Shown: piece after piece, positions 1-11,800 of the stretch
Numbering within the stretch: position 1 is the stretch's first letter
Layout: the number at the start of each line of letters is the position of its first letter
Source of the DNA: Schistosoma haematobium
Lineage: Eukaryota > Platyhelminthes > Trematoda > Strigeidida > Schistosomatidae
Assembly: GCF_000699445.3 (NCBI RefSeq)
Contig: NC_067197.1
Span: 31,231,809 to 31,295,808, forward strand
Reading direction: 5' to 3'
DNA: 64,000 bases
Made by a program: the position numbers and the translations under genes
Notes under the pieces: model-generated
What the model was told of the DNA's origin: nothing
The model's database searches: none
Seen by the model: the letters and a program-made list of their open reading frames with translations, nothing else

Positions 1-1098
1 CACGATCTCATAAACTCAGAGTGGGATTCCGCTTTTCTCATCGAGTAGTCAATGACTAGAACGCGTTACTCGAACAAATGGTATCAGTCCAATTGGTGAA
101 CATTTTTAAGAAGCTTGACCTTCACTGTAAAACAAGCTGCAAGGGTTAACACAGGTCCTTATTACCGACGACTGAAGACTAAATATTCCAAAGCTAAATG
201 TTCAAAAGCTAGAATAATTCAAGTAGGCATGAAATATTACTAAATGCTACAACATTATCCATCGTCTGATCTTCTGTCATTGGAGTGCGAGGAGACAAGA
301 TCATAAGTTTCAATATGAATAAAACGATAACTTCATACATGTGTCATTGCTTTGTTTTGTCGGATCGATTTCGGCTTTATTTCATTTCATTTATTCTATG
401 TACCCGTTGCATATGTGCAACACACATACAAGGCATTTCTTATTCAATACAAGTTAACAATTGCCACTAATTGACGATAGATTCAATATCTAAATAAGTA
501 TTTTTACACTTTTGCTCTAAATGGATTCGTCAATCATAGTTTTCAAACAATTGAAGTTGATTATTACACCAATCGACTTCGAATAGTTTTATGATTTCCT
601 AATATTTCTTAGTTCCTATGAAAATACTTGCCTAGATACACTTTAATGCGAGAAATTGAAATTAGACTGAGTAAAAATAGAAATGCATAGCTATCACCCT
701 TAGTGAGGTAGTGATATACATATAGATATTCAATTAATGGCCATTATCTTGAAAATTAATCCAAACTTTTATACAGAAGGGTTTGTAAAGATTACTGACT
801 TTATAGTTTTACAACACGAACTAACAAACCATCAGGAACCAGGAACCACTGAACAGTTGTCTCATGATAGTACGTGGATTCCCGGCGGTGCGCATTCAAG
901 ACCCAACCAGAAATCGAAGGTACGATCTTTATGCCCGAGGCGAGTGCTTAACCTTAAGACTACCAAGCTGTCGTCCAATGGTCCACATGTCTAAATTCAT
1001 TCCATTTGTGATATTGTGTGATCATAATCCATCGCCACTGGTAATATCCGTTTCACCCACGATATCGTAATTCGAACTATTAAACGATATTGTCAATT
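1..1098. other. Intergenic DNA with a possible tRNA-like SINE relic
   Basis: No gene is visible here. The short open frames have no family resemblance and poor composition. Around 840-1000 the sequence is more GC-rich and, read on the minus strand, has a TGGTAGTCTTAAGGTTAAG stretch like a tRNA A-box region. It resembles the layout of the other tRNA-like SINE copies in this window, but no clear B box was found, so this is only a weak call. Confidence 0.35.
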
Positions 1099-1110
1099 CT
1101 GCTACCAACT
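1099..1110. repeat. Target-site duplication, 3' side of RTE copy 1
   Basis: The 12-mer ctgctaccaact occurs here and again at 4017-4028, exactly bracketing RTE copy 1. It is the expected footprint of target-primed reverse transcription. Confidence 0.85.
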
Positions 1111-1117
1111 TACGTAC

Positions 1118-1732
1118 CTACCTACTCCTGTTACTCCCAATGGAGCATAGGCCACTGACCAGCATTCTCCAACCCACTCTATCCTGGGCCTTCTTTTCTA
1201 GTTCCATCCAATTCTTGTTCATTTCTCTCATATCTATCTCCATTTCTCGGCGTAATGTGTTCTTTGGTCTTCCTCTTTTCCTTTGACCTTCAGGATTCCA
1301 TGTGAGGGCTTGTCTTGTGACGCAGTTGGGTGCTTTCCTCAATGTGTGTCCTATCCATTTCCAGCGCTTCTTCCTGATTTCTTCCTCCACTGGGATCTGG
1401 TTTGTTCTCTCCCACAGTACGTTGTTGCTAATAGTGTCCGGCCAATGGATCTGAAGTATTTTGCGTAGACAATTGTTAATAAACACCTGTATTTTCTGGA
1501 TGATGGCTTTTGTAGTTATCCAGGTTTCTGCCGCATACAGTAGAACTGTCTTGACATTTGTATTGAAAATCCTGACCTTGGTGTTGGTTGACAGTTGCTT
1601 TGAGTTCCAGATGTTCCTCAGTTGTAAATATGCTGCTCTTGCCTCACCGATCCGCGCCTTCACATCTGCATCAGATCCACCCTGTTCATCAATGATGCTG
1701 CCCAAATACGTAAAGGTTTTTACATCTTCCAA
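1118..1732 (-). pseudogene. RTE RT C-terminal region, out of frame with the RT
   Basis: This 204-residue frame carries the region that normally follows the RT in RTE elements: [13 protein letters not shown], then an Arg/Lys-rich stretch ([14 protein letters not shown]) and a basic tail. It starts 10 bp past the stop of the upstream frame, in another phase. I read it as the continuation of the same protein after a frameshift, because identically placed breaks occur in copy 2. Its first Met is probably just the first ATG after the break. Confidence 0.85.
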
Positions 1733-1742
1733 ATCTTCTCCG

Positions 1743-3989
1743 TCAATTGTGATTGGATTGGTGCATTGTGTTGTATCGGAGAATCCTGCTTCTCTCTTTG
1801 TGTATTCTGAGACCTATTGCTGCTGAGGCTGCTGCCACACTGTTTGTCTTCTCCTGCATCTGTTGTTGCGTTTGGGATAGAAGGGCCAGATCGTCTGCGA
1901 AGTCTAGGTCATCCAACTGCATCTTAGATGTCCATTGTATCCAGCGCTTTCCTTCAGACGTTGACGTCTTCATGATCCAGTCGATCACCAGGAGAAAGAG
2001 AAAGGGTGAGAGTAAGCAACCTTGCCTAACACCGGTCTTCACTTTGAACGACTTTGTCAACTGTCCTCCATGCACGATTTTGCAGTGTAATCCATCATAT
2101 GAGTTCTGTATGATATTGACTATCTTCTGAGGCACGCCGTAGTGTCGAAGAAGTTTCCATAGTGTTGTTCTGTCCACGCTATCAAATGCCTTTTCGTAGT
2201 CAATGAAGTTGATGTACAGTGATGAATTCCATTCAATTGATTGTTCCACAATGATCCGTAGAGTTGTGATTTGGTCTGTACACGATCTATCCTTACGGAA
2301 TCCTGCCTGTTGGTCACGAAGTTGGGCGTCTACGCAGTCCTTCATCCTGTTTAACAATACCCTGTTGAAGACTTTTCCCGGTATTGAGAGAAGAGTGATG
2401 CCCCTGTAGTTATCACACTTGCTGAGATCGCCTTTCTTCGGTATTTTGATCAGTAGTCCTTCTTTCCAGTCTGTTGGTACTTGTTCCTCATCCCAAATCT
2501 TATTGAAGAGAATGTGGAGTATCCTTGCAGTTGCCGCTACGTCTGCTTTTAGTGCCTCTGCTGGAATGTTGTCTGGTCCTGCTGCTTTGCCACTCTTGAT
2601 TTGTCTGATGGCCATGCTGATTTCTTCAATTGTTGGTGGGCCAACATTAATTGGGAGGTCTGTGGGTGCTGCTTCGATGTCGGGTGGGTTCAGTGGAGCT
2701 GGTCGATTCAACAGTTCTTTGAAGTGTTTTACCCACCTGTTTCGTTGCTCTTCAATGTTGGTGATTACCTTGCCTTCTTTGCTTTTCACTGGTCGTTCTG
2801 GTTTGCGGCGATTTCCAGAGAGTTTCTTTGTCGTGTCATACAGTTGTCTCATGTTTCCATCCCTTGCAGTCTTTTCCGCCGTCGTTGCTAAATCTTCCAC
2901 ATATTTACGTTTGTCGGTTCTGATGCTCCTCTTCACTTGTTTGTTTACTTCTGTGTATTCAGCTTGTGCCTTGGCTTTTTCTGCTCTTGTTCGGCTGGTA
3001 TTGATCGCTGCCTTCTTGTTCCTCCTTTCTAGAATCTTATCCAGTGTATCAACAGTGATCCATTCCTTGTGATGGTGCTTCTTGTGACCCAGGACTTCAT
3101 GACATGTTGAAGTGATTGTCTCTTTGATCCCCTTCCAGTTGCTCTCCACAGTAATTCCTTCTCCATTGAGTACATCATGAAAGGCCTGGAACCTATTGCT
3201 GAGGACTATCTTGAATTTGTTGAGTTTGTCAGTGTCCTGAAGAAAGGCCGTATTGAACATTTGTGATGTTGTCCGCCCCATTGTCCAGTGCTTCTTGAGT
3301 TTCAATTTCATCTTGGCGATCAGCAAGTGATGATCTGATGCTATATCAGCTCCTCTCTTGGTTCTCACGTCCTCTATAGTCCTCCTGAACGTTTCGTTGA
3401 TGCAAATATGGTCGATTTGGTTTTGTGTAGAGTGATCCGGTGAAGTCCATGTGGTTTTGTGTGTGCGTTTATGTGGGAATACAGTGCCGCCTATGACCAG
3501 ATTATTGAAGGCACATAGATTTGCAAATCTCTCACCATTTTCGTTTCTTTCTCCCAGTCCGTGTCGTCCCATGATGTCTTCATATCCAGTGTTGTCCGTT
3601 CCAACCTTGGCGTTGAAATCTCCCATCAGAATGGTCAGGTCCTTTGTTGGGCACTTCTCGACTATTGACTGCAGCCTATTGTAGAATTGATCTTTAGCGT
3701 CTTCATTGTAGTCGTTGGTAGGCGCATAGCATTGGATGATGTTCATTGAAATGCCCTCTTTCTTTGTTTTAAACGAGGCTTTAATGATCCTTGGTCCATG
3801 AGATTCCCATCCTATAAGTGCATTTTGTGCTTGTTTGGACAGCATCAGTGCAACTCCTTGTGTATGTGGAGCATTTTCTTCTTCATGGCCGGAGTATAAC
3901 AGAAGCTCCCCTGAAGCTAGTCGTTGTTGTCCAACTTGTGTCCAATGTGTTTCACTGATCCCAAGCACCTCTAGGTTGTATCTCCTCAT
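1743..3989 (-). pseudogene. RTE endonuclease-reverse transcriptase frame (N-terminal part lost)
   Basis: This 748-residue frame encodes an endonuclease followed by reverse transcriptase, the enzymes that nick the target and copy the element RNA. Visible endonuclease motifs are GISETHW near the start, [17 protein letters not shown] and ASDHHLL. RT motifs are [38 protein letters not shown] (motif A), [12 protein letters not shown] (motif B) and FADDLALL (motif C with the catalytic Asp pair). The frame is not complete: the first endonuclease block seen in copy 2 is missing and the frame breaks after ILRYNT, where the reading continues in a different frame at 1732. It is probably inactive in cis. 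Confidence 0.93.
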
Positions 3990-4016
3990 TTCCGCAGCAA
4001 TTTAAAAGGCTCTCCC

Positions 4017-4028
4017 CTGCTACCAACT
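4017..4028. repeat. Target-site duplication, 5' side of RTE copy 1
   Basis: Second copy of ctgctaccaact, immediately beyond the truncated 5' end of RTE copy 1 (see 1099-1110). Confidence 0.85.
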
Positions 4029-5095
4029 AAGTAATCATATTTATAAACTACGTGATTATTAATAGCCACTTTATTATCCGTTATATGCACAACCAGCATA
4101 CCTTTTTAGAAGGGATTTCGTCACAACGGCCGTGATCCTGGTGTGGATTAAGCACCTATAAATTGGAAACGTTACAAATGATCGCTTAATTTAGAAATAA
4201 AAAACATGAAAGCAATCCCTAAAGTTACTATGGTGAGGTGATATGTAAATATTACCGAAAAACGGGAACAAAATGCAAACCACACTCAAAATATCTAACC
4301 AACTTAGTTAGTCAATTAGCGTCATTTTTTATCATAAAGCTTCATATAAACACCTATCCGCTGTACACACATAGGGGAGCTAAATTAAAAACTAAGGCAT
4401 TCGAACTTTTAACCACCAACCAGAGGGTTTGAACATCATTTTACTAACTCAGTTTTGAAAGCTATTTATTATCACTTGACGTAGTCGTAGCGCTAAACAT
4501 TCTGGGTCCGAAGAGGAAGTTGTATGAAGTGAGTATGGTTTTAAAATGCAAAAATAAAAATCAACCGATCAAGTCATAAACTTCCGTTGACTGAAGTGGT
4601 CGAAATATGTAGTACATATACGGAGCTAACACCAACTTTGATGCCCTGGTTTTAGCATGGGAACATATTGACAATCCAGGAATAGTCAGACCGAATCATA
4701 CCAAAAGCTTATGAAGTGAGAGACTGCTGGTTTAAGCCCTGTACTTAAATTCACGCTTTCTTGTTTGGAACCATGTGACAATAATAATCCATAGTTGGAG
4801 ACCTTGGATAACGAATAAAAATGGATTGGTGCTTCAGTTGGATCCATTTATTATCTTCCTTTACATTTTAAAATCGCGTTATTTTATATTTTTGATTTTA
4901 AGATGATTTATTCTTTCCATACTTGATTTTTTATTGCAACCGATAGCATAACTCCTAACCCATGGTAAGTCACCTTGTAAACTTCCATCGTCGTTATGCT
5001 GTTATAGGATGTTAACCTAGATCGATACTTATTCACGTCGCGTCTTAAATTGTTTATAGCCGACTTAGCTGACTGAAACCACTTCAGCGTTTACG
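4029..5095. other. Intergenic AT-rich DNA
   Basis: No gene, RNA gene or recognisable repeat was seen. The short plus-strand open frame at 4238-4432 has no family resemblance. Confidence 0.5.
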
Positions 5096-5099
5096 AAAA

Positions 5100-5655
5100 A
5101 TATGATCACTGAACGGACCTTACTTTCATTAGAAAACGACCGACCCTGGGTGATGCCCTGGTACGGTCGAGGGCGGGGAGAGTCAGTTCTCCTCCTAGAA
5201 ATGCTCTCGCATGACCACGCCACTGCCATGGGGGTCCTACTCCCTGCCTTCTCGTGGCGGGAGTGTTGTTTACAGAATTGAGAGGATGAAAAGCGAATAT
5301 TCGGTGCCTTAACCAGGTTGGTGGACACGGAGGACCCACCTAGGGGAGTTGGAAAACCCTGGTTCCAGATCAACGGTGCACATGGACCTCAGGGGCCTGA
5401 AGGAACAGATAGCGTATGAATCAATCGTTGGTCACCGGCTACCATGGGACTGCATCTCCTTACGATGCTCCACTGCCTTTTGGATCGGACCCTTAGGTCG
5501 AAGGCTCTGGGTGTGGCCCCCTAAGAAAACCACCCGCTTCGGTTTGGGCACCCGAGCAGTATCACAGTCCTCATACAAATCAAGTGACTTGTGTGGCGCC
5601 TATGTATTCGGTGCCCCTTTTGTATCAATATTTATGTGTTCAAATAAATAAAGAA
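5100..5655 (+). mobile_element. 3' end of a CR1-like (SR1/Perere-type) non-LTR element
   Basis: This is a GC-richer island that ends in tttatgtgttcaaataaata followed by an A/T-rich tail. The last 120 bp match a second copy at 49512-49632 (shared cgcttcggtttgggcacc, tgtggcgc, ttggtgcc and the same tail), so it is a dispersed repeat ending at a fixed 3' end. No reverse transcriptase is left; the open frames are fragments of the element's 3' region. Clade assignment is from memory of schistosome tails and is tentative. Confidence 0.6.
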
Positions 5656-5852
5656 ATAATACTTGATATATGAACATCACATATTATGCTATTCATGAGC
5701 AAGCATTTATTGAAACCTGAATACAACCTTTAATATAACTGTCTCCATTTTAGTTAATAAAGTAGTAGTTTACAACTGAAAACAATTACACAAAAATAGG
5801 TTAATGTGTTCCTGACACACAATTATGTACCGATAACTTCCAGAGCTAACAC

Positions 5853-8800
5853 CTACAAAAACCTTCGGTAGAGTAAAAGTAAATGTTTCAATCTCTCTAG
5901 ACAATAAATGGGCTGTAATTACCAAAACAAAAATACGAAAACTCACTGGTTGGTTTACTTTTGGAGCATTATTTTCGTTATTTATAAAAGACAACTTTCC
6001 GTCCGACCGTAAGATTTGAGTGTCATGGTCATTTTCTTGAGATAACATACATCTGGATGATAAAACATTTGGATTACTTTCTTTATTCGCAAGGACAGTA
6101 TCATCACTTTGAAGGCTATGAAAAACATCTGCTCATCAATTATAGTGGTATATGAGGAAATACAAATCTGAAAACAAAGGCAGCATTAATAAGCTGTACT
6201 TTTTTCACTCTTCCACACAGTCCTAGACATAACGAGATCTTGTTAACAATGGCCAATGTTGTATGCGGAACCTACTTGTGAAAAAGCTATCTGCTTAAAG
6301 TGAACATCTCATAACAGTTAAGTACGGTAGATTTAAAAACCTGACGTGAACTAACGCTGGTAATTTTTGAGTTCAATCTAAGGAGTTGCAATCATAGTTA
6401 ACAGAAGTGAAGCTACTTATGCTGTTAACTTCAGTTACCAACCAAAAGTTAATCAGTGATTCCTTTCTCGTATAAAGAAAAGGTTTCAATCTCTCTGTTT
6501 TTATGGCTATTAACATAATGTTTACTGATAATTTTGGATCGTTTTCTTATATCTGTGTCTAGCTCGTTAATTTACCGGAGGCAAACGATCAAACTAATAC
6601 TACTATCCGAATGGGTGGTAGACTTTTGGTTTAATGAAAAGTTTATATGCTCACTACTTTAATTTCAACGTATATTTTTGTACGTATATGCAGATTGGTT
6701 GCCCCTGCTGGTCTTAATATTATCCGATCAATATTTTTAAAAATCCAGGACTAATAACAAATGTCAGCTAGAATGGCATAGATAGGTTATTATGGTTATA
6801 CAAACTCCATCACAATGACGAAAGGTGTCGGAAATATTTTAAATAATATAAACTTCCTGTGTCAAAATAGCTTACAACACTCGGTAAGTTTATCAGCTTG
6901 TGACAGATGTCAGTCAGCTATCGGTCCAAGTTGTGTGTGATTTTAGGTAATGTATCTCACAAAGTTTATATTTAAAAAATCATACGTAGCACTATAAACA
7001 ACGAAAATTACTTTTCGCCCGTCGATAAAGTACTTATATGTTGTAGTGGAACAGGAGTTCTGCTTGATGACAAACGACGGCTACACTCAGAGCGCTGGGA
7101 ATTTGGAAGTGAAGATCCATCTGAAGGGAAGGTCGCAAATACGTACCGAGCACTGAGTCTTGCCTCGTGAGTACAAGCAAAAATTATAGGTTTGCCCGGT
7201 CGATCACAATAAATTCTTATCATAGGAGAAATCAACTCACAGAATGATAAAATGACCTAAAAAAAACATTTACACACGATAAATTCGAAAAATAATTTAA
7301 AATTTGACACCACCAGACAGTTATCATAAGGAATATATAATCTTGTAAATGTACGCCGAAACATATGCCATTTTGATGAGTTGGTGATATGCACGTACAT
7401 ACTTACTTACTTACGCCTGCTACTCCCAATGGAGCATAGGCCACTGACCAGCATTCTCCAACCCACTCTATCCTGGGCCTTCTTTTCTAGTTCCATCCAA
7501 TTCTTGTTCATTTCTCTCATATCTATCTCCATTTCTCGGCGTAATGTGTTCTTTGGTCTTCCTCTTTTCCTTTGACCTTCAGGATTCCATGTGAGGGCTT
7601 GTCTTGTGACGCAGTTGGGTGCTTTCCTCAATGTGTGTCCTATCCATTTCCAGCGCTTCTTCCTGATTTCTTCCTCCACTGGGATCTGGTTTGTTCTCTC
7701 CCACAGTACGTTGTTGCTAATAGTGTCCGGCCAATGGATCTGAAGTATTTTGCGTAGACAATTGTTAATAAACACCTGTATTTTCTGGATGATGGCTTTT
7801 GTAGTTATCCAGGTTTCTGCCGCATACAGTAGAACTGTCTTGACATTTGTATTGAAAATCCTGACCTTGGTGTTGGTTGACAGTTGCTTTGAGTTCCAGA
7901 TGTTCCTCAGTTGTAAATATGCTGCTCTTGCCTCACCGATCCGCGCCTTCACATCTGCATCAGATCCACCCTGTTCATCAATGATGCTGCCCAAATACGT
8001 AAAGGTTTTTACATCTTCCAAATCTTCTCCGTCAATTGTGATTGGATTGGTGCATTGTGTTGTATCGGAGAATCCTGCTTCTCTCTTTGTGTATTCTGAG
8101 ACCTATTGCTGCTGAGGCTGCTGCCACACTGTTTGTCTTCTCCTGCATCTGTTGTTGCGTTTGGGATAGAAGGGCCAGATCGTCTGCGAAGTCTAGGTCA
8201 TCCAACTGCATCTTAGATGTCCATTGTATCCAGCGCTTTCCTTCAGACGTTGACGTCTTCATGATCCAGTCGATCACCAGGAGAAAGAGAAAGGGTGAGA
8301 GTAAGCAACCTTGCCTAACACCGGTCTTCACTTTGAACGACTTTGTCAACTGTCCTCCATGCACGATTTTGCAGTGTAATCCATCATATGAGTTCTGTAT
8401 GATATTGACTATCTTCTGAGGCACGCCGTAGTGTCGAAGAAGTTTCCATAGTGTTGTTCTGTCCACGCTATCAAATGCCTTTTCGTAGTCAATGAAGTTG
8501 ATGTACAGTGATGAATTCCATTCAATTGATTGTTCCACAATGATCCGTAGAGTTGTGATTTGGTCTGTACACGATCTATCCTTACGGAATCCTGCCTGTT
8601 GGTCACGAAGTTGGGCGTCTACGCAGTCCTTCATCCTGTTTAACAATACCCTGTTGAAGACTTTTCCCGGTATTGAGAGAAGAGTGATGCCCCTGTAGTT
8701 ATCACACTTGCTGAGATCGCCTTTCTTCGGTATTTTGATCAGTAGTCCTTCTTTCCAGTCTGTTGGTACTTGTTCCTCATCCCAAATCTTATTGAAGAGA

Positions 8801-11800
8801 ATGTGGAGTATCCTTGCAGTTGCCGCTACGTCTGCTTTTAGTGCCTCTGCTGGAATGTTGTCTGGTCCTGCTGCTTTGCCACTCTTGATTTGTCTGATGG
8901 CCATGCTGATTTCTTCAATTGTTGGTGGGCCAACATTAATTGGGAGGTCTGTGGGTGCTGCTTCGATGTCGGGTGGGTTCAGTGGAGCTGGTCGATTCAA
9001 CAGTTCTTTGAAGTGTTTTACCCACCTGTTTCGTTGCTCTTCAATGTTGGTGATTACCTTGCCTTCTTTGCTTTTCACTGGTCGTTCTGGTTTGCGGCGA
9101 TTTCCAGAGAGTTTCTTTGTCGTGTCATACAGTTGTCTCATGTTTCCATCCCTTGCAGTCTTTTCCGCCGTCGTTGCTAAATCTTCCACATATTTACGTT
9201 TGTCGGTTCTGATGCTCCTCTTCACTTGTTTGTTTACTTCTGTGTATTCAGCTTGTGCCTTGGCTTTTTCTGCTCTTGTTCGGCTGGTATTGATCGCTGC
9301 CTTCTTGTTCCTCCTTTCTAGAATCTTATCCAGTGTATCAACAGTGATCCATTCCTTGTGATGGTGCTTCTTGTGACCCAGGACTTCATGACATGTTGAA
9401 GTGATTGTCTCTTTGATCCCCTTCCAGTTGCTCTCCACAGTAATTCCTTCTCCATTGAGTACATCATGAAAGGCCTGGAACCTATTGCTGAGGACTATCT
9501 TGAATTTGTTGAGTTTGTCAGTGTCCTGAAGAAAGGCCGTATTGAACATTTGTGATGTTGTCCGCCCCATTGTCCAGTGCTTCTTGAGTTTCAATTTCAT
9601 CTTGGCGATCAGCAAGTGATGATCTGATGCTATATCAGCTCCTCTCTTGGTTCTCACGTCCTCTATAGTCCTCCTGAACGTTTCGTTGATGCAAATATGG
9701 TCGATTTGGTTTTGTGTAGAGTGATCCGGTGAAGTCCATGTGGTTTTGTGTGTGCGTTTATGTGGGAATACAGTGCCGCCTATGACCAGATTATTGAAGG
9801 CACATAGATTTGCAAATCTCTCACCATTTTCGTTTCTTTCTCCCAGTCCGTGTCGTCCCATGATGTCTTCATATCCAGTGTTGTCCGTTCCAACCTTGGC
9901 GTTGAAATCTCCCATCAGAATGGTCAGGTCCTTTGTTGGGCACTTCTCGACTATTGACTGCAGCCTATTGTAGAATTGATCTTTAGCGTCTTCATTGTAG
10001 TCGTTGGTAGGCGCATAGCATTGGATGATGTTCATTGAAATGCCCTCTTTCTTTGTTTTAAACGAGGCTTTGATGATCCTTGGTCCATGAGATTCCCATC
10101 CTATAAGTGCATTTTGCGCTTGTTTGGACAGCATCAATGCAACTCCTTGTGTATGTGGTGCATTTTCTTCTTCATGGCCGGAGTATAACAGGAACTCTCC
10201 TGTAGTTAGTCGTTGTTGTCCAACTTGTGTCCAATGTGTTTCACTGATCCCAAGTACCTCTAGGTTGTATCTTCTCATTTCTGCAGCAATCTGGAAGGCT
10301 CTTCCGGTGTCCCACATTGTACGAACATTCCATGTACCTAAATAAATGGTCGCTCTGGTTGTCAGAAGGGGCATCGGCCTCGTAACTTCCGAAGGGATTC
10401 GGCTTTCATCATGAGGCGTCATAATTCTTCTAAATGAAGATCTTCTGACTCCCAGGGCAGAGTTTAAAAGGTTTGAATAATTTTTTCTGGTTAGCGTTTT
10501 TTTAGCGAGTTAGTTTTCTACATAAACACATTTAATTTAAAATGACAACTGAATAGGAATTTCTCATATATACTGGTAGCCACTAACTCGTGAATGAAGA
10601 AAAAATATTTATCCCAGAAGTGGCGACGAATAGTTATTTTGGGATAACTGTTACATAACTACATTAAAAGACTCAATAAGTCCGAAAGACTACAGTCATT
10701 AAAGGGAAGCTTTTTATTTGAATTCAAATAAAAAAAGTTTACGCACCATACCTTAAATATAGATCTGTCGCATTCATATTACCAGTTGTCAGAAATTTCT
10801 AGCCAGAAAAACCGATGCATTAATCTACCCTAACCCTACTGTTAGTTAGCAAATCAGTTCCCAACTACATTATGCTTATAAATACTAACGGACACTTTAT
10901 CAACAGCAATAATATGTACTTACATCCGTGTCATTAAAAAGACTAGAACTTAATCCGATTATGAAAACGAGACAATCAAAACAATACGAAATAATTATTT
11001 TGAATATCACAAATATGTTGTCATGGTAGTGAAGTAGTTGAGTATACATCAAAGGATGAGTACAAAGAGCACTAATTATCTCTAAACATAGTTACGAAAG
11101 ACAGCAGAAATAACAATGATACAAATAATCGGTTGTAAATAGTTTCGGAATGCTACCCGTGTATAGTGGTGAGGAGTATTTAATGTGATTGACTCACAGA
11201 CACTAAGTATTTGAGAGTTAATATCATTCAATTACCCAAGACGAATTATGTGAAAAACGGTTTGTGTTATCAAATAATAGTGTTATCTACTATATGCAGC
11301 TCATAACAAATCCTTTGGTAAGAACGATCCTGTTTACTATCAAGAACACTTTACTTACTAGTTTTTGTCGCTAAAGAATTTCGATTTTTCATACGTAGCA
11401 AAATTCGGTATCACTATCAAAATTATTCTAAAATTTCAATTGCGTATGAAATTACAAAGCAATAGCAACGCAACTAATACGACATGCTTTCATGAAATGA
11501 TGAGCCTAACTACGATAAATTTTGTCACCCCGATGTTTATTAAATGCATAGCATTGTCAACGTTTTAAATGTAAACAATTTTCGAGGTACATGACAGCAT
11601 TACCCGTAATTCCTTTTGGCAGAATGTGACTTCACATTTTGAATGGACACGGTAGACGTCAAATTCAGTAGCATTCAGAGGAATTTGTGTTGTTATCATA
11701 GAGGGACCTAGGAATAATAAGAAAATTAGTTGGCTGATTAAAACCTGTTTGAAATGTGTGATTCTGAAAAGTGCATTCCCCCGAATCTAAAAGAATTGTT

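Larger units (their letters stand above)
1111..4016 (-). mobile_element. RTE-clade non-LTR retrotransposon, copy 1, 5'-truncated
   Basis: The element lies on the minus strand, with its 3' end at the low coordinate, a short 3' tail of TAGG/TAAG-like repeats, and a 12-bp target-site duplication. It carries an apurinic endonuclease plus reverse transcriptase open frame of the RTE type (SR2-like in schistosomes) and is colinear with copy 2 at a constant offset of 6289 bp, with no indel across the shared part. The 5' end is cut inside the endonuclease, so it lacks the 5' UTR and the first conserved endonuclease block. It lies just downstream of the RAD9 gene, outside it. Confidence 0.95.
7396..10523 (-). 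mobile_element. RTE-clade non-LTR retrotransposon, copy 2, in RAD9 intron 5
   Basis: Minus-strand element, the same family as copy 1 and nearly identical over the shared 2.9 kb, with a (TAAG)n-like 3' tail at 7396-7414. It reaches further upstream than copy 1, including the start of the endonuclease and about 100 bp of 5' leader. The leader is cut near 10523, where copy 3 (35838-36405) continues into more 5' UTR. A short tacata is found at both ends but is too short to be claimed as a target-site duplication. It sits in the same orientation as RAD9 and lies wholly within intron 5. Confidence 0.93.

Noticed and set aside
2419..3072. 217-codon plus-strand open frame (also at 8708-9361), and shorter plus-strand frames at 1461, 1753, 3451 and their copy-2 twins
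   Set aside because: They are antisense shadows of the RTE endonuclease-RT frame, identical in both copies, with no family resemblance of their own.
5065..5373. Open frames on both strands in the GC-rich island around 5065-5651
   Set aside because: The island is a non-LTR 3' end repeated at 49512; the frames overlap on opposite strands and show no domain.
7396..7402. tacata as target-site duplication of RTE copy 2 (also near 10520)
   Set aside because: Only 6 bp, AT-rich, and it overlaps element sequence at the 5' end; chance cannot be excluded.
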